DNA of 64,000 bases from Rostrohypoxylon terebratum (Eukaryota > Ascomycota > Sordariomycetes > Xylariales > Hypoxylaceae): contig MU385869.1 of the NCBI GenBank assembly GCA_022497145.1, positions 62,001-126,000 of the forward strand, written 5' to 3'. Shown here piece after piece: positions 22,341-32,938 of this stretch. Within the stretch, counting starts at the first letter, position 1. Every line of letters begins with the position of its first letter. The notes below the pieces were generated by a model, which was not told the origin of the DNA, searched no databases, and worked only from the letters and a program-made list of their open reading frames with translations. The translations under genes were made by a program, and so were the position numbers.

Positions 22341-25300
22341 GGTGTTTTGAGTGTCTTGATATGGGAATCTTATGTACAATCTACAAATTTATTTGTTTGG
22401 AACTTCTTATGTAGGTATGTAGGTATGTATGTACTTTTCCGTGAAGTAATAGTTAGATGGTGTATTGAGCAACAAGTGTGAAAAAAAGATGAGGGGACTC
22501 GGGAGTATGGAGAAGGATGGGGATGGTATAGGGTCCAAAGGGAACCAAAGCGGTGGTTCCAACAGCGGCCTAATTATTCGAGGTAGGTCAAGTTTAGTTT
22601 GTCGTGTGAGTGCGTGTGGTCCTCCAGAGTCCAGGACTCCAGGTAGAGTAGGATTGTCACGTCGGAGTAGTAGCTCCCTTCACCGCCGAACTGGGAGCCT
22701 TGGCTTTTGACCTTTACAAAGTCAAAAAGGCTCTCCGGGCGTTATAAGCCGCAGTCTAGCTTCATTCGTGAAGATGTGGGGGCATCGCGTTACTCAACGC
22801 TACCTAGCAATCAACAACCAAGTCGAATCGAGGCGTCGATTGTTCGAAAACGTTCCAGCAACGTACCCAAATGATAGGTGCTCCCAGAAAGGGTGTAAGA
22901 CTAGTTGACCAGATTACCCTAGCCTCTAGGGCCTAGGTCCCTAGCTGGAAATCTCACAGATAAGCCTCAAACGAGCGAGTCGAACGAACCGAACGAACCA
23001 AACGATGGTGGAATGAGTTTCTCCGAATCTCGGACCGGTGAGGAGGGAAAGAGAAGAAAAATCACAAATCACAAGTCATAAATCACAAGTGAGAACTTTA
23101 AATATCATGTCACACAACAACCGGAGGATATGAACAAGATGAGCAAGATGAGCAAGGGGAAAAGATGATCGAACTTTCTCCATCGTGGGGGAGACGCTAA
23201 AAATTGGGATCGATTTTTTTTTTCTCTTTCTCCTTCTCCTCTCCTTCTCCTTCTCCTTACTTCTTGGGGTGCATATTACTACTACCCTAGGGCCTGGGTA
23301 CGTATCGATGGTACGCAGCGCGTGCAAACGGCACAACCCGGCGGGATGCCGCTTTTGGCAAGACGGGCCAATGAGGGTGCCGATTTCATTGGATACATGT
23401 CTGCATGTCATGTTATATGTATGTATGTACATACCTACTGATTGATTGAGGATATCGAGATATTACCCCGTGCGAAAAAAAGGGGTGTGGCTAGCTGTGG
23501 GGTTCTGGGGGTTGAGGGGTTGGTAGATTTCTGCCACATGGCATTGGAACAAATAGATCTAAGTATTTCATCCAATCCCTCTGTTTTAATACAAGTAAAG
23601 CTGAAAGCCTCCGACGATCCTCATAATTTCTATTACCTTGACGACATAGCAATCTTGGGATTGGGCCAGATGAGCCTATATATCGTAATCGATGCCGATT
23701 TCCCGGCTTGCCACGGCGCATCTTATGAATCTGGAGTTATGTACCTCCAGACCATTTACGGTAGCATGTACGAAGCTAGTACATAACGCACTCTTGAGCT
23801 TCCGCGGCGTGGGGGTCGTTTAGTTTGGATAGAGGCAATCAAAAGAAAGACTTGATCTGATATTAGAACTGTTAAACCTGTTGAACCACTCGGTTCCAAT
23901 TATGCGCGTCAGATGGAAGTCCGTGGTGATAGGCATTTTCAGTCTCCTATCTCGGACAGTAATATCATACCATGTCCATATACTTTAGTATTGAGTAAAT
24001 GTTAAATCGTCGTTTTCACACAACATTCTACCCGTTTAGGATCGTTCGCTTTCGTATGTGCCGTATCAGTAGTTCCAGTTGTCTTGGTCGACACCATACT
24101 ATTAAATTTATATGAACATCAAATGTTGCGATACAACTTGGACCTACTCAGCAGGGTGATTAAACTACCTATGAAAGCCATGTCGATAGGGTCTTCCACT
24201 ACTACCTAACAGGTTAGAAACAACCTAGATAAGATTTGGAAATGCCGTGGCGAGGACCGGTATAGTCTGCATAGATCTCTCATATCTTCACCGGTGTCAC
24301 GAAGGCGTTGACGATCGAGGACTCAGACGAAGCTCAAGCCTCACATTATGTCGGACGGACAAATGGGGAATTCCGTACCGAACCAAATAACGAAGACTTG
24401 GCAAACAGTGGTATTCCACCTATGTGGATGGACAAGAATGTAGAGAGAATTGGAAACCCAGATGATAGCAGACATAATATCTGAATTAGAAGTGATGGAA
24501 AACGCAAATGAAATGAAGATGGGAAAGGGGAAAAGATCTTAGTTGCTGAGCTACGGGCTTTGTAGGCTTTAATATCAATTACTACAGCGGCGAAATTAGC
24601 AAGGGCAGCTGTAACGCGATTAGCTTTAGCCTTTAGAGATTCAAAGTTGACCAGGGAGTTTCATAATAGTTGATTATGATTGGGTAAGAACATACGAGCT
24701 ACCAGACTAAGACTAAGACCGGTAACCTGTCTGCCTGTCTATTTTTAGGGTGATGACTAACTCACTAAGTCAGCTAATACAACTAACTCCTAAGTCATTA
24801 CATAAGGTTGGTATGCTGTATTCTCTCTCTTCATGATTATCACCATCAAATCAAAGCTCAGTTAAACTCATAAATTTTGAGTTGATTCGCTTGAAATAGC
24901 TTGAAGGAGTAGGCTAAATTATAAAGATCATGAGAGCCAATCGAGATTCTCACTATCTTTACAGCTTACAAGGATTATTGTGTCGGCTTCAGCCCCATCA
25001 TAAAACAACCATCATCCGAAACCTTCCACTCGTTTAACCACGGATCAACAGTTCAGCGGTATTCCCGACAATTCGACTTCATTTTCAAGGTTCGGGTCAA
25101 TTATGCTGTTTAATGCTACTTTGCTAGAGAGCCACCACCCCAGCCATATGACAGAATCCCTCCGTTAAGCTTGGAGGTCTCTAGCCAACACGGGTCAACC
25201 GTCAACAAAGCTGAGAGTGGGCACTCTACTGCTTCAAGAACATCCGATACCAAGCTACGCTCTCGAAGCAACGCTTTATTCTGTACCTAAAAGGGCCCTT

Positions 25301-25575
25301 CATCAGTACGTCGGTAGGAACAGCTGAGCAATAGCGCGAGCATACACCTTCGTGCAATGAGCTCGATCAAAATATTTATGCAATCCGATAATCACCTTAA
25401 TCAGCCCGCCAGCTTACTCGCTTTAAAACTCTTCGTATCATCACAACCAGTCAGATTTCAAGTTTTTGATCTCCATATATACCTAGGTAATTAATATACT
25501 GCGTCTTTGACCTACGACATTCGACGTCGCCAGGACTATCGAATAACATTGGACGATACCTCAAAAAAAGATATC
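22341..25575. other. 3.2-kb gene-free stretch
   Basis: No supportable gene. It contains a polypyrimidine microsatellite of TCTCCT type at 23214-23263 and several CCTAGG words around 22920-22945. A/T-rich DNA from about 23800 leads to the Zn2Cys6 gene. The frame at 23442-23786 has no codon bias or family match. Confidence 0.5.
23214..23263 (+). repeat. Polypyrimidine microsatellite (T then TCTCCT units)
   Basis: An oligo-T run passes into imperfect repeats of TTCTCC/TCTCCT for about 45 nt. It is a simple repeat, possibly part of a promoter poly-pyrimidine tract. Confidence 0.75.
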
Positions 25576-27255
25576 ATGTCCGTAGCGCCGGGTCAGTACT
25601 GGAGTCTGATTGAGCGAAACGATCCTCCGGTCAAGCGGAGGGTCAATCACGCCAAGGTGCGTACTGGATGTGTCACATGCAAGAACCGGCGTGTAAAATG
25701 TGACGAGCGAAAGCCGTCATGCGGCCGATGCGAGAAATCGGGGTTCCCGTGCGCCGGGTACGAAGACTCTAATCCTAAGCGTGGCAAAGAACCTCCGTCG
25801 GCAAAGTCCAGAAGATTGATGGGGATGGGGCCCGCAGCACTGCGGCCAAAGTCTCTGCAGCCCAGGGTCATTGACGTAACACGAGAGATCCCGATCGTAG
25901 ATTTCTTGCTGCCTCCATCACTAACGCCCAATTACTTGGATCGACGTGATGCCCAGTACTTCGAACGGTTCCGATCTCAAATCACATTAGACATCTCGAT
26001 GTGGTGCGGCGGGGAGTATTTGAAGCGCATACTTGGCGAGGTGTTGGAGGATGAATGCATACGGTATGCGGCGCTGGCTTTGGCTGCTATGTTGTTGGCA
26101 GCTGAACGGTGTTCTGATTTATCTAGTCCATCATCACCCCGACCATTGACAGAATGTCATGAGGGCCAAGTAGCGCTCCGATATTATATGAAAGCCATCT
26201 CTTTATGTCGAAAACAGCTCATAGGCGGGGTTACCAAAAACGCTATCCGATCAAATTTAACATCCACCTTCTTTTTCGCCATTCTAGAGATTCTGCAGGG
26301 CAACATAGCTACAGCTGATCAGATAATGGTCAACGGGGCGATCTTAATACGAGACGCGATGAAGGCAAGAGCGCCGAGTGGGCGTCCTGCGTTAGTCTGG
26401 GATCAACAGATGGTAGGCATGAAATCAGGCTTCGACAAGTTAACTATTATGTGGGGATTGTCCCCTTTCTTCCACGGGCAAAAAGAGGTCTGCGCACTCA
26501 TCACACCGGAAGAGCCACATCCAAATATACCGGACGAACATTCGACTGTATCTCAGGTACGAAACTGTTGGCTTGTATTCCAAAATGATATGGGGTTATT
26601 TATGATGAGCGTTCGCTGCGGAAAGATCGTCTCGCCGGAGTACATGGAGACAGTTATATTGCAAAAGTCGAAGTTCCTAGCTCAGCTCCGCCAATGGATA
26701 CCGCTGTTGGATACTTTATTAGAAAGAGAGAAAAACACACCGGGCTTTTATCCATTAAGCATCATGAAGGCCTCCGCCTTAGTCAGCACCATCTTCTTGT
26801 CTTGCTTCCTCGACCGATCCGACGTCTCATACGACCTGCACACTCAAACCTTCCTAGAAATCATACATATCTGCCAGAGATTCATCCCCGATCAACCTCC
26901 TACGCATCTGAAATGCTCTCTCGACATCGACCTATTTCCCGTCGTCTCGTTCACCGTCACGAAGTGCCGAGACCAGAAGACGCGGCAGCTAGCTTTGAAG
27001 ATTTTCCACGAGATGACGTATGGTCAGGTCTTCTGGATTAATCAGGGGATGCTCAAGTCGCTACAAGCTCTTGTTGACTTGGAGCACAAGGGAAGAGATA
27101 AGAAAGGATTCATTCCCCCATCCTCGCGGTATTTCTTCGTGGGCTCAGAATGGGACTTCGAGCATCGCCAGATGATGGCAAACTTCGTCTCTGTGGGGTC
27201 AGTTCCGACTGAATCCGGAGATATGCCCACGGTGCGTGTGCCGATCAACTTTTGA
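25576..27255 (+). CDS. Zn2Cys6 transcription factor with fungal-specific domain, 559 aa
   Basis: This is a nuclear regulator of the Gal4 type. The binuclear zinc cluster is complete: C32-x2-C35-x6-C42-x6-C49-x2-C52-x6-C59, with basic NRRVKC and GRCEKSGFPC. It is followed by a basic linker (KRGKEPPSAKSRR). The rest is the helical fungal-specific regulatory domain (Fungal_trans_2 style): YFERFRSQI near residue 135, AALALAAMLLAAER near 180, YYMKAISLCRKQL near 210. The frame has no intron. An upstream in-frame extension to 25507 has no ATG, so the ATG at 25576 is used. The gene converges on a 2EXR gene with 124 bp between stops. There is no adjacent enzyme gene, so its target is unknown. Confidence 0.93.
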   Translation: MSVAPGQYWSLIERNDPPVKRRVNHAKVRTGCVTCKNRRVKCDERKPSCGRCEKSGFPCAGYEDSNPKRGKEPPSAKSRRLMGMGPAALRPKSLQPRVIDVTREIPIVDFLLPPSLTPNYLDRRDAQYFERFRSQITLDISMWCGGEYLKRILGEVLEDECIRYAALALAAMLLAAERCSDLSSPSSPRPLTECHEGQVALRYYMKAISLCRKQLIGGVTKNAIRSNLTSTFFFAILEILQGNIATADQIMVNGAILIRDAMKARAPSGRPALVWDQQMVGMKSGFDKLTIMWGLSPFFHGQKEVCALITPEEPHPNIPDEHSTVSQVRNCWLVFQNDMGLFMMSVRCGKIVSPEYMETVILQKSKFLAQLRQWIPLLDTLLEREKNTPGFYPLSIMKASALVSTIFLSCFLDRSDVSYDLHTQTFLEIIHICQRFIPDQPPTHLKCSLDIDLFPVVSFTVTKCRDQKTRQLALKIFHEMTYGQVFWINQGMLKSLQALVDLEHKGRDKKGFIPPSSRYFFVGSEWDFEHRQMMANFVSVGSVPTESGDMPTVRVPINF

Positions 27256-27379
27256 TGGCGCGGGCAAGAATTTGGAGTTGAATCGGTGCCTGTCGTTGAA
27301 TTGAATGCCCGCTCTTCAGATGGTAGGAATTGGGTCATAAGTACGGGCATCGCTTATACAGTGGTGCTCGATCGAGAAG

Positions 27380-28093
27380 TTATGTGGAAGTTAGGGCAGC
27401 ACGAAACGCCGGATCAAGTATAAAATTTACGTCTATATGTCGCAGTCCATGAGTCTTGGAGCGTTCGTGTGCGTATGCTGTGAAAGCTTTACTGAGTAGA
27501 TTCATGCCCGGAACTTCTGTGAGCGTATATTTGCCATATCCGAAGTTAGCCGGCAGCGGTTCGTCGGTATATGTACGAAGCACAAGCTCCTTCAGGTGGC
27601 GGGTTACGTGTACACGCCGTACGAAATGTTCCTCAATTTGGAACCGGGGCCGGAAGAAATTCAAGGATATACAGATGCGCTCCGGTTCTCGGCCAGCAGT
27701 ATCCCCAAGACGGATTGCTTGCAAAAGCTCTGTTATTCGACTAGTTTTTAACTGGCCTCTAATTGCGAGTACGTCCGAGGCGGGATTGAAACGTATGTGC
27801 CGTGGGATAGTATCGCGCTTTGGTCCGAACCCGAAGATCGGTAGAATGACGGGAAAGCGATCGCATGCTACTTTGCGGGACTCGAGACACACAAATAGTG
27901 CTACTGGATTGCTGCAATGCGATGTCCACCGGGTGGTGCAATCAGCAACAGGAAGCGAGCCAAAGAAATGCTGCAAGTGCACTTCAATGGCGCGGGCCTT
28001 GAAAGTCTCATGCCATATCTTGATACGCAGCTCGGGTGGAAGGTTGGGAAAGCATGTGAATGAAGTCGGTGGTGTCCCGGAATTTGTAGACAT
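27380..28093 (-). CDS. 2EXR-domain protein, 237 aa
   Basis: It belongs to a large fungal family of unknown function that is named after the two E-x-R motifs. FTCFPNLPPELRIKIWHETF at residues 9-28 (first E-R) starts the domain, and LFVCLESRKVA contains the second. The remainder, with HIRFNPASDVL and LKELVLRTY, follows the usual pattern of the family. The single-exon frame starts at the ATG at 28093; upstream codons lack an ATG. These genes are typically accessory and expanded in Pezizomycotina, and molecular function has not been established for the family to my knowledge. Confidence 0.85.
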   Translation of the reverse strand: MSTNSGTPPTSFTCFPNLPPELRIKIWHETFKARAIEVHLQHFFGSLPVADCTTRWTSHCSNPVALFVCLESRKVACDRFPVILPIFGFGPKRDTIPRHIRFNPASDVLAIRGQLKTSRITELLQAIRLGDTAGREPERICISLNFFRPRFQIEEHFVRRVHVTRHLKELVLRTYTDEPLPANFGYGKYTLTEVPGMNLLSKAFTAYAHERSKTHGLRHIDVNFILDPAFRAALTST

Positions 28094-29668
28094 GGCTGAC
28101 TTGTTTCGAAATGATAACCTCAACTTCTCTTGGGAGTTCGGTAACTTGGATATGTGATGAAGTATTGCATTAGATCATCCTGTTTCGATTGCCTCGATGA
28201 TAGAGCATGTAAGATACCTACCTAGGCACTTTGGAAACTTCTGGGCTCCAAGATGTTTATAGGTGTTTTAGTTCAAAAGTCTCACCCATGGGCAAACAGG
28301 TGAAAGCCGCGTATAACAGAATGTTTATTCACTGTGAACGTTCTGTTTCAGAAGATAGTTGGTCGCTAGGTAGGTACACTGTATGTACAATACCTCCAGT
28401 ACCTAAAATAGTGGTGATCCACGAAAATCTAGTGAACCTAGGCCTAGCCTTAATACAGTGTCGATCTATTGTATTCTGGTTACCTACGTACTGGCCCAGA
28501 ATCGTGTGCTTACCTATGCCCTTTGGATGCCTGCATTATTCTTCCCGTTAATAATATACCATTACCATATGTAGAATCATGCCAAGACTTTGGATGCGTT
28601 ATATTAACAGTTCTCGTCCCCCATATGTTTCCTCTATGTATTAGTTCATCCGTGGATAGCAAACAGTCTCACACCAACGTAATATCCCGGATCTACCTAC
28701 CCAGGCTAGTACTTTGCGAACGCATTCGACACCCTGGACTCAACATACTTAGGTAGACATCGCGTCCTCGACGTGCGCAGTGTCCTTCACTGGTATTATT
28801 CGAGAATGGTTTCACGTATCCATGAAGCTCGGAGAATACCTAGGGAGGTATAATTGTAATTTCCTTGGATAATGGGATGACTTTCTCTTCAATATTTAAC
28901 ATACTATACCTAGGACTACCTAAGGTACCTAGTACCTGATACTTTTATAAGAAGTACCAGTCATTTCTGCCGCAATCGGCGGGTTTCTAGGCAGCATCGA
29001 TGCAGACATCCGTATTGCCCCGCGCCAATGTCTCGGGAAAGAGGTTACTAGATGGCTAGGTAGTGTTTGTCGGATATTAAAAGCCACAGACGAGAGGTAC
29101 CCCTATCCGAAGGCCGATTTGTTGCTTAAACTATCTTCCGAGGTAGCTTGGGAAATGTTGGCGTCGAACGCATCGATGGACGGCGATTCTTTGCCGGGAT
29201 TCGAGATCGCCTAGCACCTTCCGTGATTTATGTTTTCCGGGGATGGTCCGTATCTTTCCCCACCTCAAGCATCCTCGGCTCCGGAACCCCCATAGTTATA
29301 TTCCGGCGAGGAAGCGACGAACTTCTCACTCATATAGATGTGACAAAGTTAATGAACCGATAATAATTCTCAATAGATATGATCAGACTTAACCTTGAAC
29401 TTTTCATTGGGCGAAGTTAAGTGGACGCTATTGGATCTGGATCTTCTCAGGGGTAGTGTCCTCCCCCTGTCGAATTAGACTTGCATACATTGAGGCTCAA
29501 CAAGACCACACTATCCATCCCACGATCCATTTAATATCTTATGGATTCAGCTTCGACTTGACAGAGCAGGCAAGTAATAGGGATTTGAGTTGTTATGATT
29601 GGCTCGATGAATCGTGAACAATTGCCCAGGACCAATTGCGTCTCAGATCCGTTTCAGCGCGACTCCCC

Positions 29669-29688
29669 ATCGTGCCATATGGCACGAT
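29669..29688. repeat. Perfect 20-bp palindrome
   Basis: ATCGTGCCATATGGCACGAT equals its own reverse complement. It lies 453 bp upstream of the 61-aa gene. Only about 0.06 such sites are expected by chance in a random 64-kb sequence. It could be a dimeric-regulator site, but no factor is known to me for it. Confidence 0.8.
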
Positions 29689-29742
29689 CGATCTTGACGT
29701 GCATCTGACCAGGACCCCCAGCAGCATTTAACCCACAGTCAA

Positions 29743-29756
29743 TTTAACGCGTTAAA
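29743..29756. repeat. 14-bp palindrome TTTAACGCGTTAAA with an ACGCGT core
   Basis: A perfect palindrome containing ACGCGT, the core bound by MBF-type cell-cycle factors in yeasts. A related word (TAACGCGTTAAAA) occurs once more near 52329 in the A/T-rich stretch, so it may be only a repeat fragment. Confidence 0.6.
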
Positions 29757-30141
29757 ACAAATGTGATAAGATACCGCCAGATGCATTTAGCACAAGAATG
29801 GCTTAGTTGGTGTTTTGAAAACTAATCGATGGCGTATCCTAAGAAGGAGGTAACGCCCCCTATCGACTGATCATGAGTCGACGACGACGACTTCAAGTCT
29901 GAGGGAGAGACAGGGGTATTCGCAACTCAGTCAAATCCTCAAATAAAAACACGCCCAACTGCTCTAGTTGGAATGGTCTTGTAGGACCAAGACTTAATCA
30001 AAAAAAAATCACATTGCAGCACCGGCGGCTTTTCATATCCATGCTTTTATAGCGAATATAACGACACGCAAGACCAAAATTACCTATTTATTGCTGTAAT
30101 ACCTAATCGCCACCAATACCATATACCATACATCATACAAA

Positions 30142-30392
30142 ATGGCGGCTATCGACCCTGAATTCATCAAGCGGGAGCTACCGCAACTCATTGGCCGCGG
30201 GATGAGCCACATGAGCGTCATAGCAAAGAGAGAAGTTGATCATCGAGCGATAGAAACGTTCTTAGTCGGTTAGTAATTGCCTTATCTGAATTATGTATGA
30301 AGGACATCTTGTTGACTTATTGTTCTTGGATAGCTTTTACGTGTATATTCGGTGTCGGGGGTTGGATCTTCTGGATGATCAGACAAAAGTAG
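30142..30392 (+). CDS. 61-aa protein with a C-terminal membrane helix, two exons
   Basis: This gene was found by joining two short frames. Exon 1 is 30142-30268 (42 codons and one base). The intron is 30269-30333 (GTTAGT...GATAG, 65 nt). Exon 2 is 30334-30392. The product starts MAAIDPEFIKRELPQLI, continues with a polar, weakly amphipathic stretch, and ends with one hydrophobic helix of about 19 residues (FLVAFTCIFGVGGWIFWMI) followed by RQK. A C-terminal anchor of this kind fits tail-anchored insertion or a small subunit of an inner-membrane complex. The ATG context (AAAATGGC) is good for a fungal start. The in-frame splice, codon use and coherent topology argue for a real gene. I do not recognise the family. 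Confidence 0.6.
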
Positions 30393-31073
30393 ACGTATCA
30401 ATACGAAGTACGGAGCATTGATCGGAATCATTTCGCACAGCGATTTTATAAGGCGTCTAAGGAATGGCGTTTCGGGACATTGGTGCACCTTCAACACCAG
30501 GACGGGTTATGGAACATGGATCAAAGCAAGAGATATCATTAGACAGCGATGGGTTATTGAAAGCGCCGTGGAAGAGACATCCAATTCCCAATGATGTATG
30601 GGACAAGAGCCAAGCGACCTTATAGCAGGGAGGAAATCCGAGTATCAATATACATATGATCAATACACATCCCGGAGTGGCTTCAAGTTCGGCGCGCCTA
30701 CTTGATTATTAATTATCCCTGTGACCAACTATGTGGCCCCCTAAAAACTTCCATCCCTGCAGAAGGTAATTATAGCGCTTTTAGCTCCTACAGCCCGCCG
30801 CACCGGAGCTCCGGTAGAGATCCGATGAGGGAAATAAATTACACCGCCAGGCCCCACGATGAATCAAAACTAACTCAGAGCATCTAATTCAACAATTGTG
30901 ATTGATACAAGTATATACTACTCTAACGCTAGTAAACTCCCGACCTACCTCTATTCCAGCAAGACCAGGTCATCAAATGTTACAACTTAGCGCTCTATAG
31001 TAAAGCTTATGGATACCAGCAAGTACAATATCATCAGTACTTAGTACCTACCGCGCTATTCTTATCCTCATAA
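30393..31073. other. Intergenic, convergent between 61-aa gene and sugar-type transporter
   Basis: 681 bp, mostly A/T-rich toward the transporter stop. No gene or repeat was recognised. Confidence 0.5.
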
Positions 31074-32938
31074 TCAATGCGCGAAACTCGCGTGGTTATT
31101 CACCTTCGCGAATTCCTTGTTCTCTCGCTGCCACTTCTTTGAGTACTGGACTCCGAATCCCTCCGAAAACACTTCTCGGATAGCTTCTAGCGGCATGCCC
31201 TTGGCTTCGGGGAAGCAGATGACGATGAATACCCAACCGAGGGTGCAGATGCCACAGTAGAATCCGAACGCGCCGCTAGGAGTTATGCCCTTCATCATGG
31301 ACAGGAACGTGGATGCGATGATGATGTTGGTGCTCCAGCATGTGACGGTGTTCTAAAAAAAACATTATTAACTTCCGGCTTGATTCTCCAATCTGGGACC
31401 AGGGCGTTGAACTTACAAGCATAGTGCCGACAGCTCGCACTTCCATGGGGATGAGCTCGGTTCCGATCCAGGAGATGGTAGCAACACCGGTAGAAAAGCA
31501 GGCGACGTAACATATAATTGTGACGAGGAGCACGATTGCCGGCCAGCCCACGTTATCACTCTGAACAACTAGGTTCTTGTCGATCGGAATGTAGTGGAAC
31601 GAGACAGCGGCGACGAGCATGCAGACTGCCATTCCTAATACTGTGGCAAGGAGGATTGCTCGACGGCCGAACTTGTCGACTACGATCAGGTTGACGAATG
31701 AGAAAACGAAATTCGTTGCCGAAACGGTAATGGCGACGACAGCTGCGTTGTCGAAGCCGACGATGGCAAACTGGTTGAGAAGGGGTTTAGAAAAAAATGC
31801 CCAATCATCTAGGTACTGGTTCAAAAGAAAATAAACTTACGAGCGTCGCGCTGTAATACATGAGTGTGTTGAAGCCACATAACTGGGATACAGCCATGAC
31901 GATGCAAGCCGTCAAAACAGCGCGCCCAGTGGCAGGAGTCGTAAAAATGCGAACTAGAGACTTCCAGATAGAGTCATCGACCATTGTTTGGGTCGCTTCT
32001 TGGATGGACAGTTCGATCGATTGAATCTTCGCTCTTCGTTGTTCCTCAGTCGACGTGGGGTAAATTCTTATGAGGACCTTTGATGCTTCATCGGCACGTC
32101 CGTGCGCGACAAGCTGACGAGGCGATTCAGGGCAGAGGAACAAGAGAGCGGCGAGAGCCATGGCTGGAAAGGCTCCGATTCCAACGGTGGCTCTCCACGT
32201 TTGACCTCCGACTTGAGCGAATGCCGCGCCAAGAGAGCTCGCGAAAAATTGGCCGAAAGTGACGCTCATGTTGTTGAACGCAATCATTCGACCACGATAC
32301 TTAGCAGGTGCCAATTCGCCGACTTCACATATCGTTAGCAATCATAGAGACCCAAGACCAAATTTTCCTCCACTGTATGCGGTAATACGTACTATATAGG
32401 GGTACAATCATAGCTGCTGACCCGACTCCCAGGCCGACGACAAACCGACCAACAGCAAACTGCGGGAGGTGGAATGCAGCCGCCTGGAGAACGGTTCCGA
32501 TCACGAAAACAATGCATGCTATCCAGATAGGCATCCGGCGTCCGTATCGATCGGCAGTAAGACCAGCAAAGACGGCCCCGATGAGCGCGCCACCGCTTGT
32601 CAAAGAAGTGACTAACTCCTGTTCACTGGAACTGAGCTCATGGCCGAGGGAATCTCCGATGGTGAGAAGAACTGAGGAGATGTATCCGGTGTCGTATCCT
32701 GTCGCGAGACCATAATATGATTAATGTCACTCTGTGGGATGCCGGTTTCTAGGTTTTACGTACCGAAGAGCAGACCACCTAACGAGACTGTGATGCAGAT
32801 GAGCCATGCCGCCTTCGACGCTGCTGTCGCTTCGATGCCGCTCAGTTCTTCCGCGTTCTTGAACTGTACATCTTCGACGTGGTCTGAGAGACCGTTCGCG
32901 TCGCGTTTGATGTCTTCTTTGGCATCGATGTCGGACAT
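31074..32938 (-). CDS. MFS sugar/inositol-type transporter, 531 aa
   Basis: This is a twelve-helix proton symporter of the sugar porter family at the plasma membrane. Five exons join in frame: 32938-32764, 32698-32393, 32322-31841, 31770-31417 and 31352-31074. All introns have GT...AG ends (GTACGT or GTAAGT donors). Family motifs are FGYDTGYISSVL in TM1, DRYGRRMPI between TM2 and TM3, GRFVVGLGVG in TM4, ELAPAKYRGR after TM4, PESPRQL after TM6, LCGFNTLMYYSATL in TM7, DKFGRRAILL, and FPEAKGMPLE after TM12. GELAPAKYRGR and the TM7 MYYSATL pattern resemble fungal myo-inositol permeases more than hexose carriers. Substrate is still inference. It lies 2 kb from the P450 gene and 10 kb from a Gfo/Idh/MocA enzyme. 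Confidence 0.9.

Larger units (their letters stand above)
28094..30141. other. 2-kb gene-free stretch with CCTAGG-rich words and palindromes
   Basis: No gene is supportable. CCTAGG/AGGTAGGTA words are frequent between 28200 and 28950. Two perfect palindromes lie at 29669-29688 and 29743-29756, upstream of the small gene at 30142. The frames at 28231-28756 and 29148-29363 have no recognisable features. Confidence 0.55.

Noticed and set aside
23442..23786. 114-codon frame in the long gene-free stretch
   Set aside because: No homology-like motif, no upstream promoter features, overlapped by an equally plausible antisense frame.
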